This document shows positions 26,017 to 33,957 of a DNA stretch of 64,000 bases, piece by piece. The stretch comes from Balneolaceae bacterium. Its GTDB lineage: Bacteria > Bacteroidota > Rhodothermia > Balneolales > Balneolaceae. The position numbers and the translations under genes are program-made. The notes under the pieces are model-generated. The model saw only the letters and a program-made list of their open reading frames with translations. It was not told the origin of the DNA and searched no databases. The DNA is taken from assembly GCA_017640605.1 (NCBI GenBank), contig JAEPQH010000011.1:1-64000 (forward strand). The letters run 5' to 3'. The number at the start of each line of letters is the position of its first letter. The first letter of the stretch is position 1.

Positions 26017-26057
26017 AAAATTCTGTACTCTGCTCGCACAGAATTTTATTCTTCTTG
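26017..26057 (+). terminator. Terminator of the pdxJ-era-ydeI unit
   Basis: Perfect 10-bp stem AAAATTCTGT (26017-26026) and ACAGAATTTT (26038-26047) with an 11-nt loop, followed by ATTCTTCTT. Separates this unit from the met leader region. Confidence 0.75.
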
Positions 26058-26233
26058 GTTAATTTTTTCAGAATTAAAATAAAAATTACATCCCTATTCT
26101 AAGTTTTTATAGAATATTATTCTGTTTGTAATTTAAAAACTTAGCCTACCAAATTAAGTATTCGAATTGTATTGCCGAAAAAACCTATTCACTAAGGTTG
26201 TATATAAACAGTACAAGCCTTAAGCTTTGAGTA

Positions 26234-26308
26234 ATGAAATTTTCAATCCGACATACTATGTGTAAGCCTGTTTGCTGTAAATGCATGTGCATGATGATGC
26301 GCACTTAG
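26234..26308 (+). CDS. Cys/Met-rich leader peptide of the met operon
   Basis: A 24-codon ORF that starts MKFSIRHTM and continues CKPVCCKCMCMMMRT before TAG (26306). Ten of its last sixteen residues are Cys (5) or Met (5), counting the internal Met at codon 9, a composition not expected by chance; it is placed right before mutually exclusive hairpins. By analogy with trp or his leaders it should make the ribosome stall when charged Cys-tRNA (or Met-tRNA) is scarce. Codon 9 (26258) is an alternative start. No strong Shine-Dalgarno is seen, and the peptide matches nothing I know. Upstream bases 26058-26233 hold no gene. Confidence 0.72.
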   Translation: MKFSIRHTMCKPVCCKCMCMMMRT

Positions 26309-26370
26309 GGCTTCGTATAAATAGTTTCACAACAAAGCCCTTTTGAATGCAATAACAGAAGGGCTTTTTT
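26264..26370 (+). promoter_or_regulatory. Leader-peptide transcription attenuator (segments 1-2-3-4)
   Basis: Segment 1, AAGCCT (26264-26269, Lys-Pro codons), can pair with segment 2, GGGCTT (26308-26313, overlapping the stop codon). Segment 2, as AGGGCTT (26307-26313), can instead pair with segment 3, AAGCCCT (26335-26341): the antiterminator. Segment 3, as AAAGCCCTT (26334-26342), also pairs perfectly with segment 4, AAGGGCTTT (26359-26367), followed by T: the terminator. A ribosome stalled on the Cys codons (26261-26290) would cover segment 1 and free segment 2, allowing read-through. One completing translation would sit on segment 2 and allow termination. The Met codons lie very near segment 2, so Cys is the better-placed signal. 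Confidence 0.72.
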
Positions 26371-26413
26371 GTTGGATTTCAATTTTCAATCGTTCTTTAA
26401 AATCTATTGCATT

Positions 26414-26539
26414 CTCATTAAGAAAGGTGGAGGGATCAGGTCCTACGAAGCCTTGGCAACCGCCACGAATATCGAAAGCCGTTCGTGGAAAGGTGCTACA
26501 TCCTGCCTGATGAAATAATTTTCATCGGGAAAAAATGAG
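26414..26539 (+). promoter_or_regulatory. SAM-I (S-box) riboswitch aptamer
   Basis: All conserved SAM-I parts are present in order: P1 strands CTCATT (26414-26419) and AATGAG (26534-26539), AAGAAAGGTGGAGGGAT, the kink-turn and pseudoknot region CCTACGAAGCCTTGGCAACC, a P3 hairpin, AAGGTGCTACATCCTGCC and a P4 hairpin. S-adenosylmethionine binding stabilises P1. The gene order behind it (metY, osmC, metX) fits methionine control. Confidence 0.96.
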
Positions 26540-26597
26540 TTCGAAAGATGTTGGCGAAAAGCCTTGTTCGGACTCAACGAACAAGGCTTTATTTATT
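26537..26597 (+). terminator. Expression platform and terminator of the SAM-I riboswitch
   Basis: Terminator stem AAAGCCTTGTTCG (26558-26570) and CGAACAAGGCTTT (26578-26590), 13 perfect pairs, then ATTTATTT. A competing antiterminator is visible: GAGTTCG (26537-26543, overlapping the 3' strand of P1) pairs with CGGACTC (26569-26575). SAM would hold P1 and permit termination, so this is an OFF switch. Confidence 0.92.
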
Positions 26598-26604
26598 TAA
26601 TTAA

Positions 26605-27963
<1,359 letters not shown>

Positions 27964-27969
27964 AATTAT

Positions 27970-27999
27970 AAAAAGGCGAATACAGAATTCGCCTTTTTT
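27970..27999 (+). terminator. Intercistronic terminator after metY
   Basis: AAAAAGGCGAAT (27970-27981) and ATTCGCCTTTTT (27987-27998), 12 perfect pairs with a 5-nt loop and a T-run. It sits between metY and the OsmC gene, 41 bp before the latter's start. Confidence 0.92.
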
Positions 28000-28039
28000 C
28001 ACACACCCTCACTCAATTTCGAATTTCATCGTAACAACA

Positions 28040-28576
28040 ATGAGCATTTTAACACTTACCACCGACCCACTTGAAGAAAAACTGAACAAGACTATAAAGA
28101 ACGTTATCAATCACGTTCGTGAATACCCTAGCGAAAAGGATGTCACCTTTTCTGTGGATTCTAAGCTAGAACGCGGCTTTAGATCGGAGATTAAAGTCCG
28201 CGATTTTAACTTTATCGTAGATGAACCCAAAAACCTCGGTGGCGAAAACGAAGCGCCTAATCCTGTAGAATATGTATTGGGCGCCTTAGCATCCTGCCAA
28301 GAAATTGTAATTAAGGCTTATGCCGGGCAGTTGGGTATAAAGTTAAACTCCATTCGGGTTGAAGCCTCCGGGGATCTCGATCTTCAAGGTTTTTTCAATT
28401 TAAGTGATGAGCGACCGGGCTTTAATCAAGTTCGATACTCGACTGTAATTTCGACCGAAGAAGAAGACCCTGAAAAACTTCAATTACTAAAGGATTTTTC
28501 AACGAGCCGTTGCCCGGTTTTGGACATCATCTCAAATCCGGTTCCTGTAATTGGCGATGTAGTTTTTACTAATTAA
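28040..28576 (+). CDS. OsmC/Ohr family thiol peroxidase-like protein
   Basis: A 178-aa OsmC-fold protein with both active-site Cys: GALASCQEIVIKAYA and SRCPVLDII. Family members reduce organic hydroperoxides or polysulfides using these thiols. Position between metY and metX suggests a role tied to sulfide/persulfide handling rather than classical Ohr. The N-terminal extension is cytoplasmic with no signal peptide. Flanked on both sides by terminator hairpins. Confidence 0.88.
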   Translation: MSILTLTTDPLEEKLNKTIKNVINHVREYPSEKDVTFSVDSKLERGFRSEIKVRDFNFIVDEPKNLGGENEAPNPVEYVLGALASCQEIVIKAYAGQLGIKLNSIRVEASGDLDLQGFFNLSDERPGFNQVRYSTVISTEEEDPEKLQLLKDFSTSRCPVLDIISNPVPVIGDVVFTN

Positions 28577-28596
28577 CCCTCACCATCGAAAGCAAC

Positions 28597-28637
28597 AAAG
28601 AGTCGGGATTGTATCCTCGATTCCGACTCTTTCTTTT
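28597..28637 (+). terminator. Terminator hairpin directly upstream of metX
   Basis: AAAGAGTCGG (28597-28606) and CCGACTCTTT (28623-28632), 10 perfect pairs, 16-nt loop, then CTTTTT, ending only about 8 bp before the metX ATG (28645). It either ends the osmC transcript or limits read-through into metX. Confidence 0.85.
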
Positions 28638-28644
28638 TATTCCT

Positions 28645-29691
28645 ATGGTTGATTTTGAAACACAAACATTCTCTAAAAGCTTCATAACAGAATCTGGTGA
28701 TGAGCTACAAAACCCACATTTAGTGTATCACACATGGGGGAAACTAAACAATCAAAAGAATAATGTAATTCTGATTTGCCACGCTCTTACCGGAAATTCA
28801 GACGCGAGCGATTGGTTTAGTGGACTCTTCGAAACCGGTGGAATAATCGATCTCGATAAACACTTTGTAATTTGTATAAATCACCCCGGAAGTTGTTACG
28901 GCTCTATTGGACCTACTTCCATCGATCCAAATCTCGGAAACCCTTATCAGGCTAATTTTCCTGAATTAACCATTCGCGACATTGTTCGTTTAGAGCAGCA
29001 ATTGTTGGATGAACTTGGAATCCAAGAAATCGAACTCATCATCGGCGGCTCAATGGGCGGCATGATTGCTTTAGAATTTTGCGTGATGGATTCCCGAATT
29101 AAATCCGCCTGCCTGATCGCTATGGGTGCTTCCCATTCGGCGTGGGCAATTGGTATTAGTGAAGCTCAACGGATTGCTATCAAAGCTGATCGAAACTGGA
29201 ACGACGGTTTTTATACAAATGATTCACCTCCTGCTCAAGGTTTAGCCGCTGCACGTTCAATGGCAATGATCACGTATCGAAGTCCGCAAGATTACGAGCG
29301 AAAATTCGGCCGAAACTGGAACATCCAGAAAAAGCAGTTTGAAGTAGAATCCTATTTAGGCTACCAAGGTGAAAAACTAGTGCAGCGTTTTGATGCAAAT
29401 TCCTACATCACTTTAACCAAAGCCATGGATTCTCATGATATCGCCCGAGGACGTGGTACGGTTAAAACTGTGCTAGAACGACTCACTATCCCCATTCTCA
29501 TCATCGGTATCGATTCAGATTTGCTATATCCCATCCACGAACAAATTGAACTCGCCGAACACCTCCCAAACTCTACGTTTAGAGAAATTAAATCCAAATA
29601 CGGCCATGATGCTTTTTTGATTGAGTTCGAGCAGATGAACCGAGCATTGCGACAATTCCGGGAACAGCCCCACTCTTCTTTGATTGATTGA
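28645..29691 (+). CDS. metX: Homoserine O-acetyltransferase
   Basis: Activates homoserine with acetyl-CoA, supplying the substrate of MetY. A 348-aa alpha/beta-hydrolase-fold acyltransferase: HALTGNSDASDWF, HPGSCYGSIGPTSIDP, nucleophile Ser136 in GGSMGGM, the RSMAMITYRSP segment, the acid in GIDSDLLYP and the catalytic His in KYGHDAFLIE. I chose the ATG at 28645 (MVDFETQTF) because the in-frame TTG at 28609 lies inside the terminator stem-loop. O-acetylation (not O-succinylation) is inferred from the pairing with MetY. Confidence 0.95.
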   Translation: MVDFETQTFSKSFITESGDELQNPHLVYHTWGKLNNQKNNVILICHALTGNSDASDWFSGLFETGGIIDLDKHFVICINHPGSCYGSIGPTSIDPNLGNPYQANFPELTIRDIVRLEQQLLDELGIQEIELIIGGSMGGMIALEFCVMDSRIKSACLIAMGASHSAWAIGISEAQRIAIKADRNWNDGFYTNDSPPAQGLAAARSMAMITYRSPQDYERKFGRNWNIQKKQFEVESYLGYQGEKLVQRFDANSYITLTKAMDSHDIARGRGTVKTVLERLTIPILIIGIDSDLLYPIHEQIELAEHLPNSTFREIKSKYGHDAFLIEFEQMNRALRQFREQPHSSLID

Positions 29692-29727
29692 TTCGTTATT
29701 CGTTATTCGTTATTCGTTATTCGTTAT
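29691..29727. repeat. Heptanucleotide tandem repeat (ATTCGTT)n
   Basis: Five perfect copies of ATTCGTT plus a partial copy, starting at the last base of the metX stop codon. Noncoding; resembles the short tandem heptamers seen in intergenic DNA of several bacterial phyla. Copy number may vary between isolates. Confidence 0.92.
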
Positions 29728-29774
29728 GAGAATAGAGGTTAGTCTTATCTGCGGCGTACTTCAAGAAATCTGTT

Positions 29775-29839
29775 CTCACTCCTCACTCCTCACTCCTCAC
29801 TCCTCACTCCTCACTCCTCACTCCTCACTCCTCACTCCT
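29775..29839. repeat. Heptanucleotide tandem repeat (CTCACTC)n
   Basis: Slightly more than nine uninterrupted copies of a CTCACTC/CACTCCT heptamer (65 bp), strongly strand-biased (pyrimidine-rich on plus). Lies 42 bp before the TTGACA promoter element of the dcw cluster. Confidence 0.95.
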
Positions 29840-29880
29840 GAACCAAAAAAATTAATTATTACCCATGATGTGGATTTAAT

Positions 29881-29910
29881 TTGACAGATTATGGTAAAGA
29901 AGGGTACATT
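29881..29910 (+). promoter_or_regulatory. Probable sigma-70-type promoter of the dcw cluster
   Basis: TTGACA (29881-29886), 18-bp spacer, TACATT (29905-29910). It is immediately followed by the MraZ operator, as expected for mraZ autoregulation. Sequence match only. Confidence 0.6.
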
Positions 29911-29936
29911 GTGGAGTGATGTGGGAGAAAGTGGGG
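29911..29936 (+). promoter_or_regulatory. mraZ: MraZ operator (three direct repeats)
   Basis: GTGGAG (29911), GTGGGA (29921) and GTGGGG (29931), each 10 bp apart, i.e. one helical turn. This is the GTGG(G/A) direct-repeat pattern bound by MraZ upstream of dcw clusters. It starts right after the -10-like element, so MraZ binding should block initiation or clearance. Confidence 0.85.
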
Positions 29937-29988
29937 ACTTTTCTCTTGCAACGCATTTAGCAATCAAATCATCCATTCCGCGGGTATC

Positions 29989-30456
29989 GTGCATAGTTTT
30001 AAAGGCCAATACGAGCATAGTATCGACGATAAAGGACGTATTTCCTTCCCGGCGAAACTGCGCAAACTGGTAAATCCTGACGCACAGGATCGCTTTGTAG
30101 TGGTACGCGGAATCGAATCCTGCCTTTATTTATACCCCGAAAATGAGTGGCTGAACGTGGAAGCAGCGCTCAATCAGGCCAACAATTTTACCCGCGCCGG
30201 CCGAATTGCTAAACGTAATTTTCTGCGCTTTGCAGAAGACTTGTCCTTAGATAAACAGAATCGAATCGCAATCCCCAGCGACCATTGCACTTTTGCCGGA
30301 ATCAGTTCTAAAGCTGTTTTTATAGGTATGGGGCAATACATCGAAATCTGGTCCCCAGAAAATCTGCAAAAAGCGGATGAAAGCCTTGATGCAGATGCCT
30401 TTGAAGAAATATTTGAGCAAGTGATGGGAGGCGGAAACTCTTCCGATGCTGATTAA
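29989..30456 (+). CDS. mraZ: Transcriptional regulator MraZ
   Basis: DNA-binding regulator of the division/cell-wall cluster. A 155-aa protein with two SpoVT/AbrB-like halves: FKGQYEHSIDDKGRISFPAKLR and FAEDLSLDKQNRIAIPSDHC, each with the conserved D-x-x-x/G-R-I-x-(F/I)-P loop. The GTG start at 29989 gives the standard M-H-S-F-K-G-Q-Y. First gene of the dcw cluster, 53 bp after its operator. Confidence 0.95.
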   Translation: MHSFKGQYEHSIDDKGRISFPAKLRKLVNPDAQDRFVVVRGIESCLYLYPENEWLNVEAALNQANNFTRAGRIAKRNFLRFAEDLSLDKQNRIAIPSDHCTFAGISSKAVFIGMGQYIEIWSPENLQKADESLDADAFEEIFEQVMGGGNSSDAD

Positions 30457-30457
30457 T

Positions 30458-31384
30458 ATGAGTACATATCACCAGCATATCCCGGTAATGCTTGACGAAT
30501 GCCTAGAGGGTTTAATCACAAATCCTGATGGCGTTTATATAGACGGCACCCTTGGCGGTGGCGGCCATTCCAAAGCTATTCTTGATCACTTATCCCCGAA
30601 AGGAACTCTCTTTTCAATTGACCAGGATGATGAAGCCATTACTGCTGCGTCTACGTATATAGGTCAAGATGAACGTTTTAACATATTAAAAGGAAACTTC
30701 GGCTACCTGACTACACTTCTACCTCCCCAGTATCATGGTCAGGTAACCGGAATCCTTTTAGATTTAGGTGTTTCCACTCATCAAATAAAAGCCGGGGATC
30801 GCGGATTCAGTTTTCAGGAAAACGGCCCGTTGGATATGCGAATGGGAAACATGACCGGACTCACTGCTTACGAAGTAGTTAACAACTATGAATATGAGCA
30901 GCTTCGGGACATCATATTTCATTATGGCGAAGAAAAAGCGAGTCGTAAGATTGCGCAATCTATTATTGAACATCGCCCCATTGAAACTACCGGAGAGTTA
31001 AGAAAAGCCGTTTCTGAAGTAGTGAATCCAAAGTTTGAAGTAAAATCGCTAGCTAGAGTATTTCAGGCGATCCGGATTGAAGTAAATCAAGAGTTAGAAG
31101 TATTGAAAGATGTACTTACTCAATCGCTTGAAGTTTTGGAAGAAGGCGGACGATTAGTAGTGATGTCGTACCATTCGTTAGAGGATCGATTGGTTAAGAG
31201 ATTTTTAAAAGCAGGAAATTTTGAAGGAAAGGTTGAGAAAGATTTTTACGGCAATAATTTATCCCCATTTCGCCTGATCAATAAACAGGTGATAACCCCG
31301 CATGATCAAGAAGTTGCCAAAAACCCCGCAGCACGGAGCGCTAAACTCCGCATTGCTGAAAAAATAAACGGAGGTGGCTCATGA
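30458..31384 (+). CDS. rsmH: 16S rRNA (cytosine1402-N4)-methyltransferase
   Basis: Methylates C1402 of 16S rRNA with SAM. 308 aa from ATG 30458 (an in-frame ATG at 30446 overlaps mraZ and is less likely). Motifs: HIPVMLDECLEGL, DGTLGGGGHSKAIL (SAM loop), LLDLGVSTHQI, RGFSFQENGPLDMRM, VFQAIRIEVNQEL, VVMSYHSLEDR and NPAARSAKLR. Its stop overlaps the ftsL start (ATGA). Confidence 0.97.
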   Translation: MSTYHQHIPVMLDECLEGLITNPDGVYIDGTLGGGGHSKAILDHLSPKGTLFSIDQDDEAITAASTYIGQDERFNILKGNFGYLTTLLPPQYHGQVTGILLDLGVSTHQIKAGDRGFSFQENGPLDMRMGNMTGLTAYEVVNNYEYEQLRDIIFHYGEEKASRKIAQSIIEHRPIETTGELRKAVSEVVNPKFEVKSLARVFQAIRIEVNQELEVLKDVLTQSLEVLEEGGRLVVMSYHSLEDRLVKRFLKAGNFEGKVEKDFYGNNLSPFRLINKQVITPHDQEVAKNPAARSAKLRIAEKINGGGS

Positions 31385-31794
31385 TGGTGCAATCCCCACT
31401 TAAGCGTCGCGAAGTGCAGCCCAATCTCCGAAAAGTCCCTAAACCTGACATATCAAACACCACTGCCTCCGCCAAAAAACAATCGAACGCAAAAAAAGCC
31501 TCCGATTTTTCAACAAGCAGCATCCCAAAAATTAAACCGGGAACCGTAATACTCTGTTCGATCATTATCGGAGCATTAGGCTTTGCCTATCTCACACACG
31601 TTTTTGCTACCCAACGATTACTTGAAGAAGTTCAAGATTTGGAGAACGAATTTAACAAAGCACGACAAACTCACGATGAGTTAAAATTGCAATACGACCG
31701 CATGGTTGGTCCGGCAGAAATTTATGATAAAGCGCAGGCTGCAGGATTTATTAATGGCGGTCCGGCCGAATACGTTATTGAGGTGGAAGAATGA
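31381..31794 (+). CDS. ftsL: FtsL-like cell division protein
   Basis: A 137-aa bitopic protein: basic N-terminal cytoplasmic tail of about 55 residues, one membrane helix (GTVILCSIIIGALGFAYLTH), then a periplasmic heptad-rich coiled coil (EEVQDLENEFNKARQTHDEL). Its place between rsmH and ftsI is the invariant ftsL position; sequence conservation in FtsL is low, so the name rests mainly on architecture and synteny. Overlaps both neighbours by 4 bp. FtsL should bind FtsQ (41.8 kb) and regulate FtsWI. Confidence 0.85.
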   Translation: MMVQSPLKRREVQPNLRKVPKPDISNTTASAKKQSNAKKASDFSTSSIPKIKPGTVILCSIIIGALGFAYLTHVFATQRLLEEVQDLENEFNKARQTHDELKLQYDRMVGPAEIYDKAQAAGFINGGPAEYVIEVEE

Positions 31795-33953
31795 CGGAAC
31801 ATCGCACTTCCATATTAAGCAGAATGTTTATCGTGCTGGGATTTTTGTTTTTGATTCCCTGTGCGCTTGCATTCCAGCTTATCCGCATTAATTATGTAGA
31901 AGGTGACGGATTACGTACTCTTTGGACCAAACAAGCCATCGATGAAATCCCGATTCCTGCTCAGCGCGGTAATATTTACGATAAAAACGGAACACTGCTT
32001 GCCACCAATGTTGCTGATTATCAAATCGCACTGGATCCAAAAGTACCGGGTTTAACTCGTGATCAGATTAACACATTGCTTGCCAAATTGGGGCAGGTAA
32101 CACGGCAACCGGCTTCAATCTATCAACAAAAAGTTAGCGATGCGCCAAGCCGATCGCGATATGTTGTGCTTGCAAAGAATTTAACCGGTATCCAAAAAGA
32201 TGAAATCGCACAGCTTGGTATCAAGGGAGTAATCATTGAGGAGAATTTCCGACGAAAATATACTTTTGGCTCACTTGCTGCGCATTCTATCGGCTTTGTA
32301 AATCACTCTATGAATGGGCGAACCGGAATTGAAGCCTTTTACAATGATGAATTGAATGGCGAAGATGGTGTTCAGCAAGTTCGAAAAGATCCCTTCAATC
32401 GAGTGTTCGAGTATGTTGGTGCGCCTAAGAAATTGCCCATCGACGGTTATTCGCTCCACACTACCATTGATGCTTACATACAAGCCATTCTTGAAGACGA
32501 ATTAAAAGCTGGAGTTGAAAAGCATAATGCGAACTACGGAACGGGAATCATTATGGATCCAAAAACGGGAGCAATTTTGGCATTGGCCAATTACCCGACC
32601 TACGATCCAAATTACCCTGGAAGTAGCGAAGATGAAAACCGGCGTAATTTTGCCATTTCTGACATGGTAGAGCCCGGATCAACATTTAAGTTGGTTACTG
32701 CCATAGCAGCGGTTGAGCAAAATAAGGTGGATTTCGATGAGATTTTTGAAACGCCCGAAGATGGTGAGAAGGTAATCCATGGACTCACCCTCCGCGATCA
32801 CGATCCGTTGGGGAATATAGATTTTGAAGAGGTTATGCGGCAATCATCCAACATCGCAACGGCGGAATTGGCTATGCGTTTGGATAACGATCGTTTCTAT
32901 CAATATGCAAGAAATTTAGGATTTGGCACTCCTACTTACGTAGACATTGCCGGCGAAGAAAGTGGTAGAATGGCAAAACCTTACGAATGGAGTATGGTAA
33001 GTTTGCCGTGGATGTCGCACGGTTACGAATTACTGAGCACTCCCATACAGGTTGCTCAAGCGTATGCAGCTTTTGCCAACGAAGGGTTATTAATGCGTCC
33101 TTATATCATTGATCGCATTGAAGACAATAATGGAAATGTATTGTCTGAACATGAACCCGTTGAAATTCGCCGAGTTGCCAAGAAAAAAACGCTTCAGAAA
33201 TTACTTCCTGTTTTTGAAAGTGTAGTTAGTGATACCGGAACCGGAGAATTTGCACAAGTAGAAGGTTTACGAATTGCCGGTAAAACGGGCACTGCCAAGA
33301 AAGTTGTAGACGGCCGATACACCAGTAATTACAGAGGTTCTTTTGTTGGATTTTTTCCGGTTGAAAATCCAAAATATGTATGCCTGATTATGTTAGACGA
33401 GCCCAAACCAATTGGTTATGGCGGGTATACAGCAGCTCCAATTTTTCGTGAAGTCGCAAAACGTATTTCCGGCCTGGATGATGACTTAAGAAATCAAATG
33501 ATGACTGAACCTTTAGCATCTCAGTCAGAGTTTCAAATTACGCCAAACCTAGTAGGACTTTCATCCACAGAAGCTCAACAACTAACAGAAACCATGAAGG
33601 TTGAACTAAAGATGGTTGGAACTAACGGTTATGTGAGTCAGCAATTTCCTGCTGCAAATGACACGCTATGGGCCGGAAAAGAATTAAAAGTGACTATTTC
33701 GAACAGCCTTGCAGCTTCAGATACCACCAAGCTACGAGAAGGCTACATGCGGATACCTGATGTGAAAGGACTAAGCATGAGAAATGCTGTTGCGTTGCTA
33801 AAGGGCGCAGGCTTCGACATTGAAAAAATTGGCTCAGGAACGGTGTTCGCACAGTTCCCGAGAGAAGATCAAATAATGAGAATTGGTGGCAAAGTTACCA
33901 TTCGGGGTAAAGCAAGATCGCTGGAAACGGTAACCATCGCAAAACTGGACTAA
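31791..33953 (+). CDS. ftsI: Septal peptidoglycan transpeptidase FtsI/PBP3 with PASTA domains
   Basis: Division-specific class B penicillin-binding protein, 720 aa: N-terminal membrane anchor (residues 14-30), PBP dimerisation domain (IPAQRGNIYDKNGTLLATN), transpeptidase with catalytic Ser in EPGSTFKL, SSN motif and KTGTAKK. Two C-terminal PASTA repeats follow (starting ITPNLVGLSSTEAQQL and MRIPDVKGLSMRNAVALL), as in SpoVD-type PBPs of Bacteroidota. Pairs with FtsW (38.0 kb) in septal synthesis. Overlaps ftsL by 4 bp. Confidence 0.96.
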   Translation: MTEHRTSILSRMFIVLGFLFLIPCALAFQLIRINYVEGDGLRTLWTKQAIDEIPIPAQRGNIYDKNGTLLATNVADYQIALDPKVPGLTRDQINTLLAKLGQVTRQPASIYQQKVSDAPSRSRYVVLAKNLTGIQKDEIAQLGIKGVIIEENFRRKYTFGSLAAHSIGFVNHSMNGRTGIEAFYNDELNGEDGVQQVRKDPFNRVFEYVGAPKKLPIDGYSLHTTIDAYIQAILEDELKAGVEKHNANYGTGIIMDPKTGAILALANYPTYDPNYPGSSEDENRRNFAISDMVEPGSTFKLVTAIAAVEQNKVDFDEIFETPEDGEKVIHGLTLRDHDPLGNIDFEEVMRQSSNIATAELAMRLDNDRFYQYARNLGFGTPTYVDIAGEESGRMAKPYEWSMVSLPWMSHGYELLSTPIQVAQAYAAFANEGLLMRPYIIDRIEDNNGNVLSEHEPVEIRRVAKKKTLQKLLPVFESVVSDTGTGEFAQVEGLRIAGKTGTAKKVVDGRYTSNYRGSFVGFFPVENPKYVCLIMLDEPKPIGYGGYTAAPIFREVAKRISGLDDDLRNQMMTEPLASQSEFQITPNLVGLSSTEAQQLTETMKVELKMVGTNGYVSQQFPAANDTLWAGKELKVTISNSLAASDTTKLREGYMRIPDVKGLSMRNAVALLKGAGFDIEKIGSGTVFAQFPREDQIMRIGGKVTIRGKARSLETVTIAKLD

Positions 33954-33957
33954 ACGA

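Noticed and set aside
29684-29884. 66-codon ORF across the heptamer arrays after metX
   Set aside because: Its translation is the repetitive product of the 7-bp repeats (SLLTPHS units), it overlaps the metX end and has no plausible domain.
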